Below are positions 11,413-22,476 of a stretch of DNA of 64,000 nt, one piece after another. A program made the translations under genes and the position numbers. How positions within the stretch are numbered: position 1 is the stretch's first letter; each line of letters opens with the position of its first letter. Origin of the DNA: Buxus sempervirens (lineage: Eukaryota; Streptophyta; Magnoliopsida; Buxales; Buxaceae); assembly GCA_947561395.2 (NCBI GenBank), contig OX387184.1, positions 6,324,001 through 6,388,000 of the forward strand. Direction: 5' to 3'. Under the pieces are notes generated by a model. It worked only from the letters and a program-made list of their open reading frames with translations. It was not told the origin of the DNA and did no database searches.

Positions 11413-12332
11413 TTATATATTATATTAGTAATATGACATATATCATCTTAATTATATCAAGTCAACAATCAGATTGAGACGTGATGTGCCCTTTAGGACA
11501 CGTAAGAAACGTGGCCCACTTAAATAAAAAATCCGAAGTAGTTATAACATGTTTAAAATAATGAGGGTTTTTTGTTTGTAAAAGGCAATGTTTGGAGAAA
11601 CAAAAAAAAAAAAAAAAAAAAGGAAACCACAGTCCGGAAAGAATATCTCTCTGATGATTGGATATTTGATCGTTTGAGCTTCATCACGGAAAGATCTTGC
11701 TCGGAGCATCATCTCCCTCTAATCATAGGATCTGCCGCTAATAAATCATACCCTCTGATTATATCCATGCCATACGAATTCATTCATTGGTGGGTTCTTA
11801 CGAAACTGTTGCTTGTTCACACATATTATACCACCAACGTAATCCTGTCTCTGATCCGTCACCTTTGAAATTTTGACAAAAAAGATGATGCTGGTGCATC
11901 CAATTCAATAAGCAAATTATTTTCTAATCCTGGTGCTCAATCATGCTTGATTTTTGGAACAGATTTGTGTAGTCACACCATAAAATCTTATAGTGGTTGT
12001 TGATTTGATGACATCATAAGATCCACAAGTCCTTTTCTGATGTTATACAATAAAATAAATAAATGATGCCCCGATTTCCAAATCCACAGCATCCATTCCC
12101 ATTAGAGAGATCGGTGGATTAATTAGTAATAATACTAACATTGGGTGAAGAATTGAATAAGTATTCAAGTCACATGATTCTTCACAACTAACCCTGAGGG
12201 ACTTCCAGATCACAATGCAACCTCTGGATATGAGAGACATGACACCACCACGAACATCATGACTCTTCAGATGGCTAAAGATGTAGGTAGGGTCTTTACT
12301 TCTATTTTAGTGGAAAAATTAATTTTTAGTGA
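11413..12332. other. AT-rich spacer
   Basis: Contains an A-run near 11600-11621 and two frames under 100 codons (11572-11868 plus, 12043-12240 minus) that I cannot assign. No repeat termini seen. Confidence 0.3.
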
Positions 12333-12765
12333 TAGTTTTTCAAAATAATTAAGATTCAGTTGGTAAAGGTTTGAATTTTAACTTTTAATAAACTTTATCA
12401 AAAGAATTAATTTTAGTGACATTTTACTGTTACAAATCAACTATTCCAAGAATGCCCTTACATCACTCATCCAAATGGCTTGTACAAGTCACTCACTCAA
12501 AATACAAATCATTTTATTGACTTGTGTAAGCCAATCTATTGATTTATACAAGCCATTTTATTGTTTGTACAAGTCAATTTATTTCTTGTACAAGTCCCAG
12601 GAGTTGCTTGTACAAGTCCCAGGAGTGACTTGTATAAGGGCACATTTGGAAGAATTTATTGGTGATTTTTAAATGTCACTAAAAATAATTATTTATGTAA
12701 AGATTCACTAAAAGTTAAAACACACAATTTTGCTGTATGAATCTTAATTATTTTAAGAAAGTATT
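12333..12765. mobile_element. Fold-back MITE with terminal inverted repeats of about 100 bp
   Basis: AAAATAATTAAGATTCA at 12342-12358 is mirrored at 12738-12754. Further paired blocks (TTTTAACTTTTA, TTTTAGTGACATTT) extend the inverted repeats inward. The centre (12479-12640) holds repeated CTTGTACAAG palindromes and a doubled CTTGTACAAGTCCCAGGAG unit. The target duplication is not clear, so the superfamily is uncertain. Confidence 0.6.
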
Positions 12766-12914
12766 AGTCCTTTTCTCTGGCTGAGAAATTGTAACCTGGG
12801 GGTAGGTACGGTTGGTTGGTAGCCTTTATCTCTCTCTCTCTCTCTTTTTGGTAAATGGCTTCTTTTGTCTCTTGTCCATTTCTCATAGGTTTTCTTTTTG
12901 TTTAAGTAATAGTA

Positions 12915-13440
12915 ATACGCATGCAAGGCACAAACAGCATGAAAAAGGGATCCCATTGCATAAGTACCCATCGATAAGAAATTCATTGACTTTTGTTGGC
13001 AAATTAACAGCGATACTAAGCTTTACCATTTCATCTGGGTTCATCTTAATCGCCATAGTTGATGTCAAAGCTGTGATCAATTCAAAGTTTGTCAGGGGTT
13101 TCGTGTATCGATCCTTACAAGCAATTGATTTCAATCGAGTGAGCAGTTTGCAATGGAAGAAGAAGGACCAATATAACTCTTCATCTGATTCTGTTATCCC
13201 AATTAAATTGCTCCCATTTCTTCCTCTGAAAATTCATGAAGCGGGAACTCAAATCTTTCTAGGTTAATTATCTAGGCTTAGTAAAGTTCCATCTAGAAAA
13301 CGAGGGACTGTAAACTTTATTCCCGTCGCAGTTTCCACCCAACAATTCATATACTCTCATACGGAGGGTACAACGGTCAATAAATGGTTCATTCCTGCTC
13401 CAGTAACCAAGCCTCCTCATGACTTGAAAACCTCATCGCC
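12915..13440 (-). pseudogene. BAHD acyltransferase fragment (third copy), decayed
   Basis: The minus strand shows the same gene as 6448-7323 in broken form. A block with in-frame stops reads GAGMNHLL then EYMNCWVETATGIKF and PRFLDGTLL (13410-13280). A frame change leads to KSIACKDRYTKPLTNFELIT, NLPTKVNEFL and NGIPFSCC (13134-12920). The His of HxxxD survives but the Asp region reads LLTVV, so the motif is lost. About eight residues (WRLRTKAL in the intact copy) are deleted. Exon 1 and the DFGWG end are absent. It lies between the intact copy and the CACTA-interrupted copy, all in one orientation, so it probably arose by tandem duplication. Confidence 0.85.
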
Positions 13441-14244
13441 TGGAGATACAAAAAATAGAAAAACAAGTGTAGTTGCATGATGGACAAATTTTTTATTGGA
13501 CTCCATGCAACCACGCGGTGTTTTAGTTGGCTTTTTGCCGATGGTTGCCCCTCGACCACGGGTAATTGCTAGAAACAGCCTTTCTGGCGTGATTTTGAAA
13601 AACAGTTGCGTTAGAGTTTTTCTAGTTGTTTTACCAACCTCCGACAAAAATTCAATTGAGATCCTGAAGGACGTTTTTCTACAATCTTATTTGCAACTTG
13701 CATTGGGATCATGCCATGTGTACCGTGAATGGTATAATTGTAAAATTTTAAACAATCCTATAAAAAACTGCAAATAAGATTGTAGATAAGGGCCTTATAG
13801 GATGTAAACCTACAAAAATTGGCAGGAACTCTTCTTTCTTTTAAGTGAAGATAAAAATTAAAAGGAATATGTTTACATATATCTATACTATAATATAAAT
13901 CCAAGGCCCTCTTTTCTTACTTACATTTTGTACCCAAAACGCCTTCTATTTTTTTTTTTAAATTAACTCCTATATCTATTTGTTAATGCTACCTGTGTGA
14001 CTTACTAACAACCTAACATTGCCTACCCAAAACTCCCTCCCTTTTTTTTTAAATTTTCTATGTTCATTCGTCTAGTAGATATATATATATATTATAAATA
14101 ATTCATGAACAAAGTTGGAAAATTTTTGCATTCATGAGGTAGTTGATTTCTAAAATTAGCTAGCTAGGATCCATTGAATGTTGGCGCATGTTTATAAAAG
14201 CACAGTTTTTATGAATTATTAAACCGCTACTCTTAATCTTTTTG
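13441..14244. other. Spacer with a Helitron-like start sequence
   Basis: No gene recognised. At 13882 the sequence A|TCTATACTATAATATAAA resembles plant Helitron 5' ends, but I could not find a convincing hairpin plus CTRR 3' end, so this is only noted. Confidence 0.25.
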
Positions 14245-14333
14245 TAACAAGTTAACGCCGCAGTCACGTGGCCGGTGGTTTGAAACGCCAAAAATTAGGG
14301 ACGTGACTTGCTTAAGCTACCGTTAACTTGTTA
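14245..14333. repeat. Inverted repeat (hairpin) next to the 47-bp array
   Basis: TAACAAGTTAACG at 14245-14257 and its reverse complement at 14321-14333 are perfect 13-bp arms. Inner arms GTCACGT/ACGTGAC extend the pairing with bulges. Confidence 0.6.
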
Positions 14334-14655
14334 GGTCTAGTGTTATTCTAACAACCCGCGGTTTTTGCACCCATAATAATGCTTCCTTGCATTAGGTCCA
14401 GTGTTATTCTAACAAACCGCGGTTTTTGCACCCATAATAATGGTCCGGTGTTATTCTAACAACCGGCGGTTTTTGCACCCATAATAATGGTCCGGTGTTA
14501 TTCTAACAACCGGCGGTTTTTGCACCCATAATAATGGTCCGGTGTTATTCTAACAACCGGCGGTTTTTGCACCCATAATAATGCTTCCTTGCATTAGGTC
14601 CGGTGTTATTCTAACAAACCGCGGTTTTTGCACCCATAATAATGCTTCCTTGCAT
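14334..14655. repeat. Six-copy tandem array of a 47-bp unit with optional 14-bp spacer
   Basis: Each unit begins GGTC(C/T)(A/G)GTGTTATTC and ends TGCACCCATAATAAT. The 14-bp piece GCTTCCTTGCATTA (or its start) follows units 1, 5 and 6 but not 2, 3 and 4. Units 3, 4 and 5 are identical, indicating recent local expansion. The GC core alternates between ACCGCGG and ACCGGCGG. Confidence 0.9.
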
Positions 14656-14904
14656 CTTTCAAGTATTCTAAACAACTAGTCTGGTAACGACCAATTGTCA
14701 AGTTTACACTTGTTTTATAAATAAAATGAGGAATGCCCTACTGCATATGTTAGAAGATAAAAAATGGCCCTTTTGCCCCTAGTTTACAACTAACTCAGTT
14801 TGTATACTTTGGGGTGGTTCATACAAAATAACCTACCACCGAATCTGTTTTAGGTTAAATATGAACAAAAAAATGGAAAATACAAATTTAACATACAACC
14901 CACC

Positions 14905-15587
14905 TAGAGGTAGCAATGGGTCGGGTTCGGGTGAGTTCGGGTTGGGTTGATATATGGGATTAACAAGCCAAGGCTCAACCCGAACCCGCCCATTTAATAA
15001 ACGGGTTGGAATATCCCAACCCGCCAATCCATTTAAATAATTTAAATTATTACTAAAAATTAAAAATTTTTATTCATTCTAATATCAAGGTTGATGAAAA
15101 TTCTATTTTTTTTTAATTCATTCTAATATCAAAGCACACCTAACAATCATAATAACACAATAATCATTAAGATAGAACTAAAATAACATGAAGAAATGAA
15201 TTAAAACATAATAATAAACTCTTACAAGACTTTGTCATCAATGCCTCAACTTATATTAGTAGAAGCTAAGAAATTTGAAATATTTATACGTAGAAAGTCT
15301 TTCTTTACTTTATCATTTACATTATTTATATTAAAAGAGGAAAGGTTGAATAGCCACAAGTATTATTATTATAATGTTCCAAACTTTTATTACATAAAAG
15401 AATAAACGGGTTATAATCGGATCATTTCGGGTTGAGGGGTCAAACCCTAACCCAACCCGTTTATAATCGGGTTGAGAATTCTTGACCCCAAACCCAACCC
15501 GCGGGTTGAAACAATCAACTCAAACCCGCCTAAGACGGGGCAAGTTCAGACAAGTTGGCAGGTCACAGGTCACAATTGCCACCTCTA
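14905..15587. mobile_element. hAT-like MITE
   Basis: Starts TAGAGGTAGCAATGGG and ends with the inverted ATTGCCACCTCTA. It is flanked by 8-bp near-repeats AACCCACC (14897-14904) and AACCAACC (15588-15595; 7 of 8), the hAT duplication length. Both ends are rich in GGGTTGGGTT-type sequence, and the interior is AT-rich and non-coding. Confidence 0.75.
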
Positions 15588-16717
15588 AACCAACCCAGGG
15601 AACAAACAAAAGACATGCCTATCATGCTTCCTCCGACAATAGAGTGCGAATTGTCTAGCGTTGTATAGCGATGTGCGAACTACTTCCTGAATTTTCTTCC
15701 TTGCAACCCATATCTTCCTGGATTTTCTTTCTCCATAAAGCTCCCTTTGCTTTCAGTTACTGCGTCAATGTCACTTGCGAAGGAGGGAATGGTGCAGGAT
15801 TCGCATATGGGTTTAATTCAAGCTTTGTTCATTTTATGAAAACGTGTATGGAGGATCATCAATTCAAGTCATGGATCCTTCGCTTGGGCTTCACGGAATG
15901 GATAACCATTAAAAGATGTTGCTTGAAGAGGAAGGAGGCTCTGCAAAGACCAATAGGACTGCGACATGGGTCAAGAGTTTCAACTCAAACTATCTCCCTT
16001 TTCTTTCCGACACAAGCCTTGTAAATTGCAGTTCCTTTGTGCTCCAAACCTCAAATTCACCACTTGGGGAAGCTCAATCTCTAATTTTTAATTTCAAAGC
16101 CAGAAGCGATCGCTTGGGGCGTTCAAGTGGATCATTGCTTAGCTTTGAGAAGAAAGAAGATTACTCAATTTGGGCAACCAATGTAAATCAGAACATCCAA
16201 GGGAATTAACCTAGTTACAAGGATGGTACTGGTTCTTGACAAAATCATAGGACGTCAGCTGCTTCGAGACGGCAAGCAGTTATGACTCCATGAACAACTC
16301 TGTGGAGGAGATTCAACATGGGGGCGAACGGTTTGGGTGGTTTTACTGAGTGGCAGCTGCTGCCGATGGCATCAACCAGTCTGGAAGAGAAGAAGGTTTC
16401 TTCCATAAGCATCCTCACATGGCATGTTTAGACCCAACTCAATGTTTAATAACCTAGAACCAGTTAGTTGGTTGGTTATTTTTGTATAAACCACCCTAAA
16501 GTATAAAAATTGGGTTTGTAGGTTGTAAACTGGGGGGCAAAAGAGGCATTTTTTGTCTTCTGACGTATGCATTAGAGTATTCTGTCATTTTGTCATTTTG
16601 TTTATAGAACAAGTGTAAATTTGAAATCTCGTTTTAAAAGATAGGATATATGGTAATTTCTCAACAAAAAAAAAAAAGGTACGGTGAATAGCAGAATAAA
16701 GAAGCGAGTGTTTCAAC
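15588..16717. other. Region with two overlapping unrecognised reading frames
   Basis: Plus-strand frames 15671-16024 (117 codons) and 15916-16209 (98 codons) overlap and have ordinary amino-acid composition. One contains NVTCEGGNGAGFAYGFNSS. They could be two frames of one broken gene or of a retroelement, but I do not recognise the family. The rest shows nothing. Confidence 0.25.
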
Positions 16718-17030
16718 CAAGGTTTACAGTTTCGGTTTTATGCCCCCAGCAATGCGTTTCGCTGGGGGAAATCGTCAATTTGTATTGTTGGTAAAATGGA
16801 CCGAAATTTCGAGCGAAATGGGCGGCGTGCCCAGCAAAACAAACCGAAACAGGCGAAATAGAGAAAAAAATGTAAATTTTTTTAACATTTTTTTTAATGA
16901 AACGGAGCGGCGTGCCGGTGAAATTTCGCCGAAATCCAAAAAAATCATAATTTTTTATTTTTTTTTTGCCCATTAAAAATTTTCCGACGTTTCGATGACA
17001 CACCCAGCGGCACCGAAACTTAAAACCTTG
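16718..17030. mobile_element. Short TIR element (hAT-like MITE)
   Basis: CAAGGTTTACAGTTTCGG at the left is mirrored by CCGAAACTTAAAACCTTG at the right. Flanks are GTTTCAAC (16710-16717) and ATTTCAAC (17031-17038), 7 of 8 matching. Sequence of the same kind (GCGAAACGGGCGAAACAGG type) recurs at about 53010-53245. Confidence 0.68.
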
Positions 17031-19007
17031 ATTTCAACACGTCCGTACCAATTTTCTAAAACTACATGTACCAACTCTAAGGCAACTTTTATTAAACTAC
17101 AAAAGCTTACCTCGAAAGATGCGAGGAAGCAAGATTTCATCTGAATTTTCTAAACTAATTAATTAAAGGTACCAGTTCTAAGGCAACTTTTATTAAAATA
17201 CAAAAGCTGACTTGGAAAATAAAAGTACACAGAAAAGACTTATCGATGGTTCATCTTTCGATTCCATGCTTCTCTGCACCATGATACTAAAGAGCAGCTC
17301 GTCTTCCCAACAGTTCGGACCATATCAGTTCTTGAAAGATATTCATAGCAGAAGCAGGAAGAGCCAGTGATAAGACTACATTCTCACTCCCTTTTCGCTG
17401 ACGATGGTAATAAGCTTTAGAATGGTGATATTTTTGAAGCATAACCTGTGCAGTGGATCCCCAACCAAAGTCAGCATCATAAAAAGGGAGCCTAGTAAGT
17501 TTCGTGATGTACCAAATATCGTTTCGTCTATACGCTTTCCTTGTTATTTCAAAGCAATCAACGTGTGATTGAACATAAGATTCCGTCACTGACGCTATAT
17601 TATCCTGCACCAATTTAACTGCAAATGAAAGTGGCTTCTGAAGTAATTCCCCTGCATTACAGTGACAGCATGGAAAAAGGATGCCATTGCCAAAAAAACC
17701 TTTAGGCAGAAATCCATTGAGCTTTTGGCGCAGGTTGACACTAATACCAACATTAACTCCTTTGTCTGGGCTCACTCTAAGTGCCTTAGTTCGGAGACGC
17801 CATGTCAAAGCTGTGATTAGTTCAAATTTTGTGGGAGGCTTCATGGACGGATCGGTACAAACAATTGATTGCAATCGAGTTAACATTTCGGGATGGAAGC
17901 AAAAGGACCTATATACCATTTCATCCGATTTTGTTAACCCGATTTGTTCAACTTCTTCATCTACAAGTTCATGATGGGGAAACTCGATCTCTGGTGGCTT
18001 CCTTGGCTGAATAAAAGTTCTATCTAGAAAGGGTTGGAGTGTCAACTTTATACCCCTGGTAGTTTCAGACCAAGAATTCATAAACAGCCCTGTGGATGCT
18101 CCATCACTAACCATTTGGTTAACGACCATCCCAATAGCAAATCCTCCACACCTGAACCTCGTCACCTGAAGATTAAAAACCCAAAAAGAGAAAAATGTAA
18201 AAATCAGTAACGTGATGGACAAGGGATACAGCACATATGAAATAATAATTCTTTTGTTGTTGTTGTTGCTTATATACTTGCACAGTAAGTGGTGTCTCTC
18301 CGCCCGAGAAATGAAGAAGATTTAGTCGACGGGGATTAACGACTGTAATGTCTCCTATAACTTCAATCCCATCATCCACGTATGCTGCAACAAAAGGTAC
18401 TCCTCCTCCATTAAAGTTTACGACGAATCTCCCATTTGAATCTTTGGAAATACGCCCGTACACAACAAAAAAATGGTGTTTTAGCGGCGGGAGATTAACA
18501 ACTTTTAGCAGCGGTCTTTTAATGACCGCCACTAAAAGTTATATTTTTTTATTTTAATCTTCCCGACCTCTCTTCACCTCTCTCTATCGTCTCTTTCTCG
18601 CGTCTTCCACCATCTCTATCTCTTTACTCTCCCCTCTCTCTTCTTGGCAAATAAGGACAATCAGATTGGCCGAGACAATTCGATGGCTACATCAACCAGG
18701 TGTGAAACTCCACAGGTGCTCTTCTACTGTTTATTAATAATATTAAAATACTTCATCTCTGTGTCTCGATCTGCTTCTGAGAAAGAACGAGAGGGAGGGA
18801 CAGAGAAAGATTTCTATGGAAACTGTTCTTTGAACGGTTAGCAGAGATTCTGAGGCTCTTGTTGTTCAGAATTTGAAGAAGAAGTCGAAGAAATATAATT
18901 TGAGTTGAGGTTAGTGTTTCTTCTCAGATTTGTGTATATTTGGTAATCTTCTGGTGGAATCTTTGGTTTGTTCTAGTGGAGCTACATGCCATTCTTTTTT
19001 TATTTTT

Positions 19008-19195
19008 TACCTGAATTTGCGGCTGAATAGGTTCTATTTCTAATTCCGAATTCAGAAATCTGATGATTTTTCGATGTTCTTGAGGTTCTATAATGTGTGT
19101 TATTCTAGGAAAGCTCTCTCTCGATTTGATCTGCGGCTGAATAGGTTCTGTTTCTAATTCCAAATTCAGAAATCTGATGATTTTTCGATTTGATC
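19008..19195. repeat. Tandem duplication inside the CACTA cargo
   Basis: A unit containing GCGGCTGAATAGGTTCT and AGAAATCTGATGATTTTTCG occurs twice about 110 bp apart, upstream of the CYP78A fragment. Confidence 0.7.
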
Positions 19196-19399
19196 TACTT
19201 CAAGTCCAGGTTTAGCCCATATTTCCGTCAATTATTCTTTCCTTTATTCCTGATTGAATTTTTTGTTTTCCTCTTTTGGTCTTTCTGGATGAGATTCGCA
19301 GGTTTTGTTGAAAGTCTAGTGGGAAAATCTATTTGTTCAGAAGCTACACATTTGATTCTGTAGCTTCGCATCTTCCACCGTCTCAAATCTGATTCGTCT

Positions 19400-19861
19400 T
19401 TGTTTATTCTAAGTTTGGCTTGGTTGACCATGGCGTTCTTGTACTGGACTAGTCCAGGAGGTCCAGCTTGGGGAAAGTATTGGTGGAAGAAAGGACGACA
19501 GCGCAGGGTTATACCACAGCCGAGAGGATTCCTTGTTGTTGGGAGCATGAACCTCATGGCTAATCTCGCGCATCGAAGCCTTGCAACCGTGGTGGATAGT
19601 TGCAGAGCCAAGCGTCTCATTGCTTTCAGCCTTGGAGAGACACGAGTTATACTAATGTGTAACCCCGAAGTAGCGAAAGAGATCTTGAACAGCTCGGTGT
19701 TTGCAGATCGTCCTGTTAAGGGATCTGCTTACAGTCTGATGTTCAACCGAGCAATTGGATTTGCTCCTTACGGAGCTTATTGGAGAACACTTCGAAGAAT
19801 CGCAGCCACCCATCTCTTCTGCCCAAAACAGATGGGTAGGTCGGAAGCCCTGAGGTTCTAG
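19400..19861 (+). pseudogene. Cytochrome P450 CYP78A N-terminal fragment, captured
   Basis: A 153-codon frame matches the start of plant CYP78A monooxygenases: GGPAWGKYWW, then PRGFLVVGSMNLMANLAHRSL, FADRPVKGSAYSLMFNRAIG and RTLRRIAATHLFCPKQ. CYP78As are ER-anchored P450s acting in organ-size control. Normal length is about 520 residues. Here the I helix, ExxR and heme-binding Cys loop are missing. A stop at 19859-19861 interrupts the homology, which continues about ten codons as IAAQM. The proline hinge reads IPQPRG where PGPRG is usual (QRRVIPQPRG). It lies on the strand opposite to the host BAHD gene, inside the CACTA element. Any transcript reaching CYP78A homologues would be sense to them. 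Confidence 0.88.
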
Positions 19862-20566
19862 ATCGCTGCTCAGATGCTATTGTTGTTCAGTGATCGTGGT
19901 AGAGAGATAGAAAGAGAGAGAGGAAGGCGGTTGCGGTGAAGGGGCAGGGCACAGGGGCATGTTGCACGGGCAAGCGCATGGGCAGGGGCGGGGGGCAGTG
20001 GGGCAGTGGGGCAGGGGCAGGTCGTGGGGGGCAGGGGTGTGCGCTAATTAATTTTTTTTTTTTAAACATAACATATTGCGGCGGTCAAACACCGCTGCTA
20101 AAGTTACCATGACCGCCGCTAAAAGATTTAGCGACAGTGCTTTCACCAGCGGACAAGCGTCAAACTGTGCAGCATTTAGAGGCGGTCTTATGGCATTTAG
20201 AGGTGGTCAAGGTCCGCTGGTAAAGGTGTTTATTTTTGTAGTGGTATATGGATAAAACTCAACCAAAACCTTGGCCAAGGCATCTTTTAGTCGATGAATG
20301 ACATTGTTATTTCCTTTGCTCTCATCTCCCTTGAAGCTAAACAAGAGATTAATGAGGATATTGCCATTCTGATCAATATTCGATAGAAAAAAGTTACCCA
20401 CTGGAGTTCTGTTCGCAGGACGGACTAAAATGGGTTGGGACTTCGTTACTGTATATGATTCTTTTGTTGCAGTTAAAGTAGGACAGCTTTTTGGCGAGCA
20501 TGGGTCCATTTGTGTGGGCATTTGCCCAGAAAAAGTTGCCAACGAGATCTTTCCCCTGTAGAACAA

Positions 20567-21113
20567 ACAAAATTATGTTCAGATGTTTTTACCGTGAATA
20601 ATTCTTGTAACTATAAGCTGTTTCTTTTCGATCCCATGTATAAAAAGTTAAACCGGTAAGAAACGAACGGATCAGCAGAGAGCAGAGAGCAGAGCCCGCT
20701 CAGAAAAAAAAAATTATGTTAGAAATATTACCACAAAAGCGACCCTAGGGAGAGACCAAACAAAGCTCTAACCGTAGATTCGTTTCCAACCGAGTGTGTG
20801 GGGCCTCGATGGACCTATTCGTAGACCTATTCTTCTGTTATATAGGTGAGCCGTTATGTCTGTTGTTACCTATTCATGTTATTATTATATATTCTATACT
20901 ATTATTATATAAAGAGAGCCCTAAAGAAATTTCCCTTTTAAAATTTTTTGAAGGGCCTGCTATGGTCGGATTCACATCGTGTACAGCTCATGTCTGTCTT
21001 TTAAAAAAGGGATTTTAGCGATTTCCTAGGATTGTGCCAAAGTGTGCTTAAAAAAACTTACGGTTAAACCACAAGGTTCATATCTTTAGTTTCTAAATAT
21101 ACATGGCATAATC
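20567..21113. other. Upstream region of the interrupted BAHD copy
   Basis: The first 200 bp parallel the 5' flank of the intact BAHD gene (shared pieces such as AAATTATGTTCAGA and TTCGATC near 20570-20640). Beyond that I see no gene. Confidence 0.4.
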
Positions 21114-21234
21114 TTGTGGATGCTTCAAATAAAGGTGCAGGTACGTAAGAGCCCCACATGATCTGAATTGCCCTATATTCTTTTATTACTGCTATATATG
21201 CATCGATGAGCACCTTTATTTGAAGCATCCACAA
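21114..21234. repeat. Perfect 25-bp inverted repeat, 71-bp loop
   Basis: TTGTGGATGCTTCAAATAAA and five further bases (21114-21138) are exactly complementary to 21210-21234. It could be a small MITE or a hairpin precursor. I see no obvious target duplication at the arm ends. Confidence 0.8.
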
Positions 21235-21401
21235 AATTAATGTGACACGTGTATTAAAAACTGTCTTTGAATGTTTTAACCGTAATTTTAAGTGCACTTC
21301 CTTTTACGTTACGTTAGTTGAGGTCGTATACCATCGAGTGGTTGCAAGAAAAAAAAAAAGAGTGGTTGCTAATGCTATGTCAACAACCGGTTGTAATAAA
21401 A

Positions 21402-21543
21402 AAAAATTCAGATTTCAATGAAGAGAGATGATGGTTGCCATCTCAGCAACCAGTTGCAATAAAAATAATGAAAGAAAAAAAAATTTTATATATTTGAATA
21501 ATGAAAAAAAAATTCAGATTTCAATGAAGAGAGATGATGGTTC
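21402..21543. repeat. Direct repeat with short A-rich link
   Basis: The block AAAAAATTCAGATTTCAATG, followed by AAGAGAGATGATGGTT, occurs at about 21402-21437 and again at 21506-21543. GGTTGC/GCAACC motifs around it recur and are partly palindromic. Confidence 0.75.
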
Positions 21544-22198
21544 GATTAATCATGGCCCGGATATAAGTGTTGTAATCGTGCAAGCATATTTCACAAAAGA
21601 AACATCCTTTATACTCAAAGACCGACCTATATAAGGGAACTTGCGAGGACCATAGATGTTCTCAACATTGCACAAGGCACAGTTTTAACGACACCCGTTG
21701 CTTCGTACCTCGTCGGCGTCTTGTAAGAATAAAGTAAGGATACATCAATCTTGCTTTATGTTAAATCTAACTTATCTATTATTGTAAGCATTTTCCTTCT
21801 TGTTTAATTTATCTACGTTGTTTCAATAGTAGTATAAATAAAGTAAATTAAGATAGAACTTGTATGTGATTCGTAGAAAATTCCAAATAAGTGGTTCTTG
21901 AATGTATAAGAAAACGAAGGAGAGGATTAAGGAATTTCTTCCAAAGACACTAGAAGTCAGTTGTAGAAGAACCTAAAACTATTCCACAAAAATCAAGTGA
22001 AACGGAACACATTTCACTGTTTAACCATATTTACATATAAATCCAAGAAAATGTTGAAGCTTACATCAAGGAGAAAAGCACCAAAAACACAAATAATCGA
22101 AGCGAGCTCCCAATCTCTCAATCAGCCCAAAAAGCTCACCACCACCAAAAGTACAAGAGAAACAAGGCATACAAGAGCAAAGGAATATAGGGGAAGAA
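21544..22198. other. AT-rich spacer
   Basis: No gene recognised. Short frames in 21997-22281 on both strands match nothing I know. Confidence 0.3.
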
Positions 22199-22476
22199 GT
22201 TTTATGCTTCCAACGCTCATGAATGCCTTGGTGCACAGGTAATCGATAATAGAGACTAATCACAGAGCAAACCAAGAGCATCTAAGCAGCCTCAACCTAA
22301 CATAACCAAGCAGATCCACTCAAAACAAGCCGGACCATGAGTTTTATGCTTCCAAATGAATGCCCTGATGCACAGGTAAACGATAATAGAGACTAATCAT
22401 AGAGCAAACTAAGAGCATCTAAACAGCCTCAACCTAACATAACCAAGCAGATCCACTCAAAACAAGCCGGACCATG
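22199..22476. repeat. Two-copy tandem duplication, period about 139 bp
   Basis: GTTTTATGCTTCCAA begins each copy (22199 and 22338). The copies share CCTCAACCTAACATAACCAA and ACTCAAAACAAGCCGGACCA with only scattered differences. Confidence 0.88.

Larger units (their letters stand above)
18461..20243. mobile_element. CACTA element carrying a CYP78A fragment (Pack-CACTA)
   Basis: The left end is CACAACAAAAA (one change from the canonical CACTACAAAAA) and the right end is TTTTTGTAGTG. A 3-bp GTA duplication flanks it (18458-18460, 20244-20246). Removing the element and one GTA restores the alignment with the intact BAHD gene. Both ends carry sub-terminal TTTTAGCGGCGG/CCGCCGCTAAAA repeats of the kind filling the element at 28600-30777, so the two are related. 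No transposase is encoded. The length is 1783 bp. Confidence 0.93.
17287..20566 (-). pseudogene. BAHD acyltransferase, second copy, split by a CACTA element
   Basis: Exon 1 lies in two parts, 20566-20244 and 18460-18278. The 112-bp intron is 18277-18166 and exon 2 is 18165-17287 (292 codons, fully open). It aligns along its whole length with the gene at 6448-7865. Four lesions are visible. The ATG used by the intact copy is TTG here (later ATGs at 20521 and 20509 remain). A CACTA element interrupts exon 1 after EFYPYT. The G run at the junction is one base shorter than in the intact copy (3 against 4), so the frame would be broken even without the insertion. HxxxD reads QMVSD, so the catalytic His is Gln. 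DFGWG is intact. The long open exon 2 suggests recent inactivation. Confidence 0.92.

Noticed and set aside
14334..14655. CRISPR-like array
   Set aside because: Units are adjacent, the so-called spacers are identical, and the DNA is plant nuclear.
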